Below are positions 17,001-29,032 of a stretch of 64,000 bases of DNA, piece by piece. Under the pieces are notes generated by a model. That model was not told the DNA's origin and searched no databases. It saw only the letters and a list, made by a program, of their open reading frames with translations. How positions within the stretch are numbered: the stretch's first letter is position 1; every line of letters begins with the position of its first letter. Position numbers and translations under genes: made by a program. The DNA is from Quillaja saponaria (taxonomy: Eukaryota; Streptophyta; Magnoliopsida; Fabales; Quillajaceae). Location: assembly GCA_029379385.1 (NCBI GenBank), contig CM055605.1, forward strand, positions 372,001 through 436,000, written 5' to 3'.

Positions 17001-19169
17001 CATTCCCTAATTTAGCCAGTGATTTGCAAGATATAGTGATTTTGCTGAAGAATCAAAAGCAAATAAGCTGCTAGGTGGTGGAAAAGGTTGGTCGTGTTTC
17101 ATTTGTGACACTTCTACTTTCAGCACAATCTATACAATGTAGCATTGAAGCTTATGTTATACCAGTTTAATGACTTGGGCTGCATTTTAGATCCTGGTAT
17201 CTGTGGATTCTGGCTATTCATATGGAAATGCTAAATGTTAACCTGCAAATTAGAATGTCTATAATTTGTATTTAGTATGTACTATTTATGAGTTAATACA
17301 CTTTAGTCTTCAATTGCTAGCACTGGCTATTACATGGTGTATAATTACTTCAGTTGGAAAAATATCAGACCACTTCCTGTATCAACTAGCAAATCACTAT
17401 ACTGCATGAAGCAAATGTATCAATTGTGAATAACTCAAAACATCATTTTTGGGGTTAAACTGAGTGTCGTCAGTGAAAAGGAATCACTGGTGCATATATG
17501 GACTTGCATCCTGGTTAAACATCATTGTAGTTGTTAGCTAAAATAACCATTAGCTCTTTTGCTGCAGTTGCTGACATTTTGCTGTGGAGAGATGAGAAGA
17601 CGACCTTTACATGTTTCCTTGCACTGTCCGTGTTTTTTTACTGGTTTTTCCTTGGTGGACATACTTTTATGTCATCTGCAGCAAAGCTTCTGCTGCTTGC
17701 TACTTCCATTCTTTATGGACGTGGTATTCTACCTTCAAACATGTGAGTGTTATGTCATACAGGTTTGTGTTTTATAGTTATGTCTTCACCTATTTTAGGA
17801 ATATCGTTGTCTTCAGATTGCTGAAATCTTCTGAGACCCATGTTTGTCAATGAAGTCCACATTTCAATGTGATTTAGCAGTTAGTTCTCGTATCTCTTGG
17901 TTTTTAGTGTTGGTTTTGCTCCACATTTGGCATGAACAAAGTTGGTTGTGTATATCATTTTCATTCTTTGTAACTGTGTGTTTGACAGGGGTTGGGGGAG
18001 GGTCCTTGTACCTCAGCTGCTCATATTTTTGGATTTGGATTATGTGTATTTCTTAAATAAGTAGTGTGTACATCTGACATATCATCTTTTTTGGCAAATT
18101 TTCCCTAGAGATTTGGGATTTCACTTTATATTTGGTTCTTTGCCAGTGAAATTGAAATTTAAAATTGCCATCTAAATAAATAACAATGCCTTTTTGAACA
18201 GATTTGGTCTCTCTATTGAGAGGATGTCTTTCTCAAGTGAGATCATGGATACTGTAGCAAAAGGTTCGATTACAACTATAGTATATCTGTGGAACTTGGG
18301 AGTTCAAAACATGAGAACAGTTGCCCAAGGAGAGTATTGGTCTACATTCTTTAAGGTATTGGTTCCAATTGTAATTTGCCGATAATATTTTAAAATATTC
18401 ATATTTAGGTTTCCACATTTTCTTTTGATTTTTTTTTTTTTTTATTGGAAATGTTTCTCTAAGTATGTAACATAAGCATTATCGGTGTTTTCATCAAGAA
18501 TGCATATACTAGGCAATACTCCACAGGATCTGTTTCTGGGTCATGTTTGTCAAAAGCATGTAAAGATTTGTGTATAGCTAGATGTGAAGCTGTGCTCTAG
18601 ATATTCCCACAAAGTTCTATTTTGTGTTTTCTACACATGATAAATTGTTCCTTTATCAGTCATTTATTGAAAGTTGGAATTTGAGCACTAGGTATTATCA
18701 CTGGTTATGAATTAAACCCCGTGATGGATATTGTACACAGCATAAATCATTCATACTTTAAGCAAGACACAAGGAACCTTTATTCTTCATCTCTTGTTTT
18801 AGTTTTGTGTCAGAGGTGAGAGAGAAAAGACTTAATACTTTTTATATACCAGAAAGTTACCTTTTCACCACGTTAATTGATGCAGGTTACAGTTTCTCTC
18901 TATTTTCTGAAGATCCTGGCACAATCCTTCACTCTTATGATAGGAATGGGTAAGCAATTTAGTTTTGCCAAGGCAGATCTTTCTGACGATGTTTTGTTAT
19001 TTCATCTAACGTAGTTTGAATTTATTATGCACCACTGGCCTTTGCATTCACAGCAATTTTTGTTTATGAGCAATATGAATCAGAAATTGATGGATTACTG
19101 AAGGTTATGTTCAATGTTCTAAAGGAAATCATGGAATTATTGACAAGAAATCTGATTCTGTGTCACTAG
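14046..19169 (+). pseudogene. RTNLB20: 3-beta-hydroxysteroid dehydrogenase-like/reticulon fusion, apparently disrupted
   Basis: Recognisable exons: 14046-14298, 14775-14864, 15039-15209, 15667-15783, about 15974-16053, 16342-16534, 16976-17086, 17568-17742, 18202-18355, 18886-18949 and 19054-19169. The N-terminal half is an extended SDR of the plant 3BHSD/D family, with the nucleotide-binding loop FLGGRGFLGRSL, then IFGPGD and ITNLEPMKFWEF. The C-terminal half is a reticulon domain with hydrophobic hairpins (VADILLWRDEKTTF, FYWFFLGG). This fusion is known for Arabidopsis At2g43420. Three lesions are visible. The exon between 14864 and 15039 is absent, so phase is lost (CAA G joined to TTTGAG gives TGA). 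The exon at 15974 has no AG acceptor and sits in a 94-bp duplication. A one-base deletion at about 17033 puts TAG at 17072-17074, before the reticulon part. A truncated transcript may still be made. Confidence 0.85.
15837..16024 (+). repeat. 94-bp tandem duplication spanning an intron-exon edge
   Basis: The segment 15837-15930 is repeated at 15931-16024 with one visible difference (gacacgag versus gacatgag). Each copy contains the end of an intron and the first 51 coding bases of a dehydrogenase exon (AFFITNLEPMKFWEFLS). Only the second copy continues into the rest of the exon. The event is recent by its identity and falls inside the disrupted 3BHSD/reticulon gene. Confidence 0.92.
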
Positions 19170-20705
19170 TTCTCTGTAATCATGACACATTTTGGTAAGA
19201 CAGCAGACGAGCTGGGGTTAATGACATGAGATAGCTCCAATTGAGTTTCAGCTTGGTCCTGAGCTGTAGTAGGCTTTGTATCAGATTACTTGGGTAGGGT
19301 ATAACTCCAGTGCAAAAGAAATATAGATCAGTAAACTAAAAAATGTTCTTTCCTCAACCTCTACAAAAGAGGTAGAAAGATGGTGGCGCATGCTGGTTGC
19401 GTAACTCACTGCCTGAGGCGGATGTTTTTATCTAAGAATACTGGGAATAAGCAGTGCATCTTCTCAAAGAATAATGAAGGGACTTGATAAGGATAGTAAA
19501 AGGCCTTGTACAGAAAGTGCTATTAGATATGAAGATGATTAAAGCATGGGGTGTTGGGATTCTAGAGATAATCTTTTTGAGCTTAGACATGATAACAAGA
19601 AGAGTAGTAATACACTAATAGGCCTATTGCGCACTGATATTTCCTCGACGGCTTTTCACATCCTTTTCATATTTTCTTGGAACAACGAGAAAAACATCTT
19701 CTCAAAATTATTATAGCAAATTATAATAACTTATGCAACATTCTCTACTATATCAAAACCTACATTGACATCTGTATTTAATAGAAAATGAAATCTATAT
19801 TGGGATAATAATATCTGATAAAATGCAGTGTTTTTTTTTTTTTTGGTAAAAAAATAGTTATTTTATAAATAGATAAAAAATTGAGTAATCTACTTCAATC
19901 TGTAGACATTGGTGCCTTTTAGAAGACAACAGGAAAACTAAAAAATTGACAGGGAAAAATTAAATCATTTTAATCACTCAGGTTTACATGAATTTTATTT
20001 TGTCTTTTTAATTATTACTTTATTCTCTCGAAATTGATATTATTATTGTTAATCCATCTTTACTTATTTTTCATTCATTCTTAACAGAAACAATCACATG
20101 ACATGCACATGGACAATATCCAATTATAACATATATTGATTCTTAAAAAAGTACTCAAAAGTTTAGGTTTAAATTTCTTAATAGGATTGTGACTAGAATC
20201 AAATATGATAATTGATATTAGACATGTGGTTGCTTTCAAATTTATTAACATTGTAAATTCTTTAATTGACAATAGATAACGTAATATATCAAAATAAACT
20301 GTCACACAATAATTTCTCTTAAATTTTATAACAAAGTTGTTAGCACACAAAATTGGCCTAGTGAAATATAAAAACAAAAAATAACAATTTTTCTCCAATT
20401 TTGCTAATTAAATAAAATGTAAAATCACAATTATCCCTGAACTGGGGAAGATTACCCAAAAAAAAAAAAAAACCAATTTAATGACGTGGCTCTTTATCCC
20501 CAATTCTCAAATCCAATCTGATATGTCTTGCAAAATCTCCGTCCTCTAGGGTTTCTTTCGCTCTCAAATTTTCTAGTCCCATCTTCAAAATTCTCCTCAA
20601 AATTTCGGAGGATTGGTTTATTTATTTACACCTTCTTCTTTCTCGCAACGCGCTCTATAATCCTCAAATTTGTGACCAAATCGAATAACTAGATTCCCAA
20701 TTACA
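19170..20705. other. Gene-free DNA between the 3BHSD/RTN gene and FPA
   Basis: The first 450 bases may be the 3' UTR of the disrupted gene. From about 19650 the sequence is AT-rich and has no supported ORF. A poly(A) run lies at about 20457-20472. The stretch 20490-20705 is pyrimidine-rich with gggtttctttcgctc-type phrases typical of plant 5' leaders, so it is probably the FPA promoter and 5' UTR. Confidence 0.5.
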
Positions 20706-23700
20706 ATGCCGATTCCGACGAAAACAAGCAAGCCTGGTCAGGGAGGAGGCAAGGACACCGGCGACGCCGAGACCCCCTCTAACAATCTTTGGGTTGGGAA
20801 TTTGACGTCGGATGTGTCCGATTCCGACTTAATGGACCTTTTCGCCCAATACGGTGCGCTCGATAGCGTAACCACATATTCGTCGCGGAGCTATGCTTTT
20901 GTGTTCTTCAATCGCATGGAAGATGCGAAGGCAGCCAAGGACTCTTTACAGGGAACTGTTGTCCGTGGGAATACGTTAAAGATTGAGTTTGCAAGACCGG
21001 TTTGTTCTGATCTCTGCGCTTTGTTAGGTTTACATGGTTATTGGGCTGTTATTTTCTTCATGGGTTTGTGTATTTATATCAAAATCTACGTTTTAGTTTG
21101 TTTAAATTTATCAGCAATGACCATTCACTTTAAATTCAACCCTGCTCCAATTCCGATTGTGATTCTATTCACTTTTTTCTATATTTTTTTGGGCGGTGGC
21201 TTTAGAATTCCGAATTAATACATTCAATTTGCAATATTGAGCAAAATGACGCCATAGACATACTAAGTAATACAGAAAACATTGAAATGAAAGTAAACAC
21301 AAAACCGAAGTGAGAACTAACTAGTAACGTTCTTTCGTTTTGTTTTCTTTGAGTCTGAATTCATTTTTCGATCATGATGTCATAGTTCCCAAGGAAAGAA
21401 AAAACTGTACAGAAACGTACTTGCATGGATTTCCACAGCTTATTCCTCAATCCTCATGTCATGAATATCCAATGACAGAGTGCAAGAGTTTGAGGTTACT
21501 GTCTCAGATTGCAGAAAATTTTAAGCATTCACTACACTGCTACAGAAAGCAAGTTTGTTTGAGGCTTGGTTCATAAAAAATTAAATTCAAGACATTATGA
21601 AACCCAGTTTAACAATAAAAAACAAGACAAGTTCCTCCTAAATTAAATTAATTTAGCCCCTTCTAAGCTATATGAAGTAGGCCTCAGCCACTCTGCAGCA
21701 GTATGCAATAATCATTTTCCTTGTCCTTTTGTTTGTTTTCTTTGACAAGGCGTCATACATTTCCTTTTTACTGTTGTGTTGGAGAACCCTGATCACAAAT
21801 TAGTCTCTCAACTTCTACTAATCAATCAAGCAAACAAAGCTTATCCATATCAACTCTTTTGAATTGATATATTATGTGCAACAGTTGTTGTATTTTGGGG
21901 TGTGAAATTGTATTCTCTTCGAAAACCAGTTGATTTAAACTATGACTTCATGTACAATATCAAGTTTAATGCAGTATAAATTGCTGAAATTCTAAACCAT
22001 GTACACAAATTAGCTTACAGCTTAATAATGATTGTTATGTTACACTTCTCTATTTTTCCTTCATTTTCAATTTCTCTCAACTTAATCTCAATTACTACAC
22101 TTGCTGAACTATATGAATCTGAAGTTTATTAGAGGAAGCATATGACCTTTATTTCGTCATCCAGTCCTATTTATAGCTACATCCTCTGCCATGCATCTTG
22201 GATATCCTTATCACTTCTGATTATGAGCTTTAATTGATATTGTAAATAATTTTAACTGTACATGCTCTTTGCCTACACAAGGGAATGAGAGTGCGGGGGG
22301 AGGAAAGGGAGAGAGTGAGAGAGAGAATAGCCTTTCGACAAATATACTGGCCTCTGCAATATGTTTCCCAAGTTGCCAATGAACTTGCAGCATAGATGTG
22401 GATGAACGTAATTAGATCATAGCATCTCATTCAATCTATCTGCCCGGTTGCTTATTTGTGGACAGACACAAGGTTATGGGGCATGTGAATGGTATTTGTA
22501 AGGTTTTAGGCTCCAAAACTCTAATACAGTGTTTACTGCTCATACCTACCAATTGGAATCCAATTGTTCTGTAACTAATTTTATATATTAGAGAGGACTA
22601 TTATTCTCCTTTCTACATCAGAAACAAATTATTAATTCTGAGCATCCTCTGAAATTTATTTTAAATGAACTACAGTTGCAAGATCTTTGGATCTGATATT
22701 AAAACACAAATGTACTGAAACTATGTAAAACTTATAAACTGACCAAGAAACTAGGAGTTTTCCTGAATTTATTTTGTAGCTTAGCTGAAGTGATGTTTTG
22801 GGTTTTCCAGTCAAGCCACATGATTTTCACTTTTAATGGCATAATTACAAGGAAGTCTTTCCAAAAATTATGCTACATACAAATGTGATCCACATTTCAA
22901 TGTTATCTGTTCCTGAAAGTTACGACATTTTGATTATCCTGTACTTAATCTAGCTTTTGAAGAACAAAAAACAAGTTGGAGACTGACATTTCTTCTGATC
23001 TGTATCAATGAATTCAGTTCCTTTAAGAAATGAATTGGCAAGCATTAAGTCGCTTGCTTTGTGGTTTTGCATTATTTACATATTCGTTGTGGCATAAAAA
23101 AGTATTGAAATTTAAGCAAGATGGATATCTGATCAAACTATTGATCTTTTTTCCAAGAAAAATAAATTTGTTAATTGTTCTTACTGTCACTTGTTTGGGG
23201 TTATCTTTTTTTATTTTTTTTTAAATTTGTTAATTGTTCATGGTGTCACTTGTTTGGGGTTATCTTTTTTTACTTTTTTTTTAGGAAAAGTTCAAAAGAA
23301 GCATTATGAAAAAGAAATGACAAATACAAGGGAGGACAAGAAGTCCTTGTTTGTGGGTATCCTGTCTTTGTATGTTTAATCTGTGAAGTATTGCAACCTT
23401 GGATATGGTTAAATTTGTCTTGATCCTCTATTTACTTGATGTTTTTTGCTGACAGATTACAGTATTTGCAGCTTGTGCTTTTCATGGTCTAATCTACGTA
23501 TGCATTTAATGGGCATAGGCTTTTATCTAAATGCATGTGTTTTTATTTAATAAACTTTGTTTAGTTGTTTGAAATCATATAGTCCCCCCTAAGATATTTA
23601 AATGATGTGCTTCCGATTTTTATCCCAAAATGTGGTTTTGAATATTGGAATTAGCTATTAAAATATGCAACTTGTGAAGGCTGTTTGAAATCTTGCTAAA

Positions 23701-26700
23701 TCTTGTCTTTAGGCAAAGCCCTGTAAACAGTTATGGGTGGGTGGTATCAGCCCAGCTATTTCAAAAGAAGAATTGGAAGAAGAGTTTCTCAAGTTCGGTA
23801 AAATAGAGGATTTTAGGTTCCTCAGGAACCGCAATACTGCATTTGTTGAGTATTTTAGGTTGGAAGATGCAACTCAAGCTATGAGAGCCATGAACGGGAA
23901 GCGCATTGGTGGAGACCAGATACGCGTTGACTTCCTTCGGTCACAACCCTCGAGACGAGTATGTTTTATATTTTAGATTTTTTATTTTTATTTTTTATCC
24001 TAATGACTCTGTCTACTCATTATTCGAATAGGCTAGTATCAGTTGATTGGATTTGGCAAACTGTTGGCTGGTATTTCATGCATGCTAATAATTCCACTGT
24101 TGATTCAAGCACCAAGTTTCTTAGCTTTTTAGTTATATTATGGAATTTTTATAGACTATCGACTCTTGGGCTTTGGCTTGTTGAGACAATATTGTGCATG
24201 GATGTGAGCTATATTAATGGGGTCACTGTCAATAGTTCCATTCTGATAGTTTTATGGCCTCCTTTTGTACCCATATACCAGTCCATACATTGGGAAGGGT
24301 TTCTTTTATAAATTATTTAGTGTCTTATAATTATATAAAATTAGTAATTACTTATCCTCTCTTCATATAATAATTGGAAGGATTTCATGTTTCCTGTGGT
24401 CTTGTACTCAGGAACAGTGGCTTGATTCCCGAGATGGGCAGTTTCAGGACAGAAGGAATGCTCCTTCTGATTCCCTTGCTGGTCAAAAAAGACCACAGGT
24501 GAGTGTCTTGAGCAAGTAACTTCAGCTGACTTGTACTTTGTTACTGTAATCTTTCTAGATTAAACATTTATGTATTGCCTAGTGTCTGAGGCTCTCTAAT
24601 GGGTGCTTTTTACAGCTCTTTGTTGGTGAAGTAAATTTAAAGTTCTGTTCAGTTAGATGTGTGGAATTGTAGGTGATATACAGGTTATTGATGGTGACCT
24701 AAAATAGGATTGATGTTGTTATCTTCTACACTGTGTTAATTATGCTTCTAAATGCTTTCTATTGCAATGCAGCATCCACTATCTTCAATGGGGAGAAAAG
24801 GGGATGGTCAACCCAGTAATGTTTTGTGGATAGGTTATCCTCCTTCTGTTCAGATTGATGAACAAATGCTGCACAATGCTATGATTTTATTTGGTGAGAT
24901 TGAGAGAATTAAGAGCTTTCCTTCTAGGCATTATTCATTTGTGGAGTTTAGAAGTGTGGATGAAGCATGTCGTGCGAAAGAGGGTCTGCAAGGCCGGCTT
25001 TTTAATGATCCTCGAATAACCATCATGTTTTCAAGCAGTGACTTGGCACCTGGCAAAGATTACCCAGGTTTATTCCCTGGAAGTAAAGAGCAAAGACCCG
25101 ACGTGTTCTTAAATGAACATCCATTTCGGCCATTACAGATGGATGTCTTTGGTCATAATCGTCCGATTGTGCCCAATAATTTTTCTGGACAATTACCACC
25201 TGGAGGCATTCTTGGACCAAATGCACAGACGAGGCCTTTTGGTCCCCAAGGTAGTCTTGAACCTCTGCTTTCAGGCCCTGAATTCAATGATCTGGCCACA
25301 CTTCATAAGTTTCAGGATGGTAACTCCAAAAATCTTATAGGTCCCAACTGGAGAAGGCCATCTCCTCCTGCATCCGGGATGCTTCCTTCCCCTGCACCAG
25401 GTATTAAGCCATCCACAAGATCCATGTCTGGTGCATGGGATGTACTTGACATAAACCAGTTTCAGAGAGATCCTAAACGTTTGAGGATAGATGGTGCTTT
25501 GTCAATAGATGAGGCTTCTCGTCCTTTAAGGGATATTGTTGATCATGGATTAGCATTGGAACAATCATATGGGCTTGATCCACTCAAGCGTCACCTTAGT
25601 CCAGTGGGTGCAAGGATCAACGCTGGAGTACCTGCTTCTGCTCAACCTGATGTTGATTATATATGGCGTGGTGTTATTGCAAAGGGTGGAACTCATGTTT
25701 GCCATGCAAGGTGTCTCCCTATAGGAGAAGGGATTGAGACTGAGCTGTAAGTATAATTTCCCTGTTCTTCAATGCTTTTGTTGGATCTTGGAAAAGGCAA
25801 GAGATGGGATAAGGAAATAGGAAGCTGTTTACTAAGACCCTTTTCTAAGATTTTGATCTTTTACATTTTTTGTTCTTTTTATGTACCCTGACTGCTGTTC
25901 TATGGCTGTAATTATATTTGGCATGTTCTGTTTTGCAGCCCTGAAGTTGTCAATTGCTCAGCCAGAACAGGACTGGATATGCTCTCAAAACACTATGCTG
26001 AGGCTATTGGATATGACATTGTTTTCTTTTTGCCAGACAGTGAAGATGATTTTGCTTCCTATACAGAGTTCCTTCGTTATCTGGGTGAAAAAAACCGTGC
26101 TGGTGTTGCCAAGTTTGATGATGGGACCACCTTATTTCTAGTACCTCCTTCCGAGTTCTTAACAAAGGTTTTGAAAGTTGCAGGGCCTGAACGTCTATAT
26201 GGCGTGGTTCTTAAGTTTCCACCCGCTGCAAGTACCACAACAATTCAACAACCTACACATTTTCCCATTTCTTCATCTCAGTATATTGATAGGCAGCAGA
26301 TCCCTCCTCCTCAAGTAGAGTATAGTTTGGTCCCTCCAAAGGAGGAACAAGTTTTGCCAATGGATCGCAACAGAGTTTTGCATGATGACTTGAAACTTCC
26401 TCCGAAACCACTTTATCTACCTGCTGTTGGGTCTCCCTCAATGCATTCAGTACCGCCAGGCTATGCTTCTGGTACTAATGCTTCTACATCCCAAGCTGGA
26501 GTTTCACTAACACCAGAGCTTATTGCCACTCTGGCTTCTTTACTGCCTTCGACTACTCAATCTTCTGCATTAGATGGCACCAAGTCAGCAGGAGGCTCCT
26601 CAAATATTAGGCCTCCATTTCCTTCTGGTGCACCTGGTGATGGAACACAATCTCAAATGTGGAAACAAGATTATCAAACTTCCTACCCTACAAGTCATCT

Positions 26701-27274
26701 ACCGCAACAATTAGGGACTATGTTTAATCCTCTGAATCCCCAATATCAGCCATACACCCCAATGTCCAACGTGCCTGGAAATACTGCTCAATTGGTTTCT
26801 GGCAGTTCCCAAATCCCAGAATCCACTGCCAGCCTGCAGCAACAGGGTGCAGTTTCATCTAGACCTTTGCTCAACTATGCAATTCCTTCTCATGGTGGAC
26901 AGTTGGCTGCTTCCCCACAGGCCAGCTTCGAGTATCAAATTGAGGTCCCCCAGAGCGGTCAGAAAGGATATGGGCTTGTGCAGGGAACAGATTCCTCTGG
27001 TTCATATAGTTCACCAGCTTTTCAGCAACCCAACAACTCTGGAGATAATCCTTCACAGCCACAACAAGTGATGCCAATCGCATCTGAGCTTCCCAACCAG
27101 ATGCGAAACCTTCAATCTGGAGTCCTTGGGGCTGATCAGGGCTCTTCAGAGGTTGAGGTAGACAAGAACCAGCGTTACCAGTCAACTCTACAGTTTGCAG
27201 CTAACTTACTCCTCCAAATACAACAGCAACAACATCAAACCCAAGGAGGGAGAGAGCCTGGAAATCAACAATGA
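20706..27274 (+). CDS. FPA: Flowering time control protein FPA, Spen-family RNA-binding protein
   Basis: Five coding exons: 20706-20999, 23713-23958, 24412-24498, 24773-25746 and 25939-27274, giving 978 residues (Arabidopsis FPA is about 900). There are three RRMs: about 26-98 ([23 protein letters not shown]1-like SYAFVFF), about 101-176 ([27 protein letters not shown]) and about 225-300 ([19 protein letters not shown]). A low-complexity Pro/Gly linker follows, then a SPOC domain from about 503 to 620 ([20 protein letters not shown] to [13 protein letters not shown]). The tail is Gln/Ser/Pro-rich and ends in a QIQQQQHQ stretch. FPA promotes proximal poly(A)-site choice, acts in the autonomous flowering pathway upstream of FLC, and limits read-through. 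The start is the only ATG before RRM1. Confidence 0.97.
21000..23712 (+). promoter_or_regulatory. FPA intron 1, candidate autoregulatory intron
   Basis: At 2,713 bases this is by far the longest FPA intron, and it falls exactly between RRM1 and RRM2. In Arabidopsis, FPA controls itself by promoting polyadenylation inside its own intron 1, which yields a short RRM1-only transcript. The size and position are preserved here. The coding frame continues past the exon 1 donor to a stop at 21216-21218, which would add about 72 residues after RRM1. I cannot place the poly(A) site from sequence alone. Confidence 0.45.
23164..23283 (+). repeat. About 59-bp imperfect tandem duplication in FPA intron 1
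   Basis: The phrase beginning aaatttgttaattgttc and running through cacttgtttggggttatc and a T-rich end occurs at about 23164 and again at about 23223, with a few substitutions. It ends in a ttttttttag acceptor-like string about 430 bases before exon 2. Confidence 0.8.
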
Positions 27275-29001
27275 TAATTTCTTGTTCTAGGTAATTATCA
27301 GCCCATGATTATACTCTTGCATTAATGAAATCCTTTCATATATTTTATTTGCTGAAAATGTTAGCTGGCTAACTAAAGGTTGATTGTTTTTGTCTGCATC
27401 TCTGACTATAATCTTTTTTTCTTCCCTGATCCCAATTAATTACATGATTTAGATCTATCATGCTAACTGTGCATATTTTTATTCTTTCATATATCTCACA
27501 TTATTGTTACTATTTTTTATAGTTGGAAGATATTATATAGCGTGCTTAGTTCTAGATGCTGTCTAGATACGTCGGAAACTTGTTTTTGTCATCGCTATGT
27601 AAGTGGGATTCGAGGGAACGGAATATTGATCTGTTTTTGGCAACTGAAGAGAAAGTGCAAGGTTGTCATAGGTTGTTTTAGAAGTTATATATAGTGAATA
27701 CCAATTAGCTTGGTGCATAAATTATGGAGTTATTGGTTGTGAAGTTGAATTGTGTGTTTTCTTTTTCGGCCAACATTTAGTTGGATTCTTGTAGTACTCA
27801 GTGATCTCTGCTGTAGGAGCATGTGCTGATAGTTGTTTACTTGTTTAGCACCATATTTACCAAAAGGAATTCATAAGCAAGGACAAGATTTTTCCTGCAG
27901 CTCTCCTTGTTCACCTCCACAAAGCATGGTACAGCCATGTTTTGACTCGATTGCTTATCAGATTGGTTATTTGCACTAAAAACTTTATGTAACCATTTTA
28001 GGAGACATAAGTAATTTTTGTGTGTTGCTGGTGTGAGATAACCCCTTAAACTTTGTTTGGAATTTAATGTCTTTGGGTTTTATAGAAAATGATAATGAAT
28101 ATTTAGGTAGTATTACTTGTAACAATCAGAGGCCTGGATTTCTTGGTTTTGAATATTATGAAGAGGTTTCAGGAGACAAAATGGTTCTAAAGTGACAAAA
28201 AGGTTTTCATGGTTTGCTTTTTCATCTCCTTCAAAATATGCATTTTCTGCTGAAGGTGAACCACCTGTTCAGACTTTTCAAATTAAGTGATGGCTTGGGA
28301 TTAAGGAAACCTTAAATTGTGCTTGTCAAAGAATTGCCTTGCTCTCTGGCGATGATGGCATGGCAGAAGATTAGAAAAAGTTACAGTGAACCTTACCTTT
28401 GCAAGTTTATCATTCCATTTCAGGGAAGCTTTGCAGGGGAAAGCACTTCAGGTTGCAGTCAAGCTATATTCTTTATACAATGGAAATCCTAACCCACTGA
28501 GCAACTTAGAGTGGCTACTAATGTGGAAATGTTTTCTTTTTAACTTCTTTATTTGTACAAAGTATCTTTTGCTAATACAGCCAAGATATTAAATTGTTGC
28601 TTCCCATTTTCTTGATTGGCATGATTTTATACCATCTAAAAGAATAATTATTCAAAAGGGCAACTATCAGTTTGTATTAGTTTCTCAAATTCTTATCATG
28701 CAATATTTAAAATAATTTGATTTTTCCTGGCTTGTTTCTTATGCCCTTCACTTTTTCCCATCTGTGGGCCTTCATTTTTGGACTACCTCCCTATTTAACT
28801 TTATTTTGTTGCTTCCCAACATAGTTGGTATAATTTGAAAGTAACGTACAAATTTGTGAGTTTTTCTATGCCCTCACCCCTCTTGACTGTCTTCTCTTCA
28901 TAAATTTTTTCTTTTTATTTTGCTAGCTTATCTATCTTACCTCTGATTTAAATGATAAAGTGGGTGTTGATTTTCATCGTCTCCTTTAACGGAAAGTGAG
29001 T

Positions 29002-29004
<3 letters not shown>

Positions 29005-29032
<28 letters not shown>
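29005..29032. repeat. Poly(T) run of 28 bases
   Basis: Uninterrupted homopolymer of T in gene-free DNA. It could be the poly(A) tail of a retroposed insertion on the minus strand, but no recognisable body or target-site duplication is seen beside it. Confidence 0.85.

Noticed and set aside
26871..27185. 104-residue minus-strand ORF over the FPA 3' exon
   Set aside because: It is the shadow of the FPA Gln/Ser-rich coding frame and has no independent protein features.
28386..28592. 68-residue ORF in the gene-free interval after FPA
   Set aside because: No domain, no splice context and a composition like its surroundings; the length is within chance for this amount of DNA.
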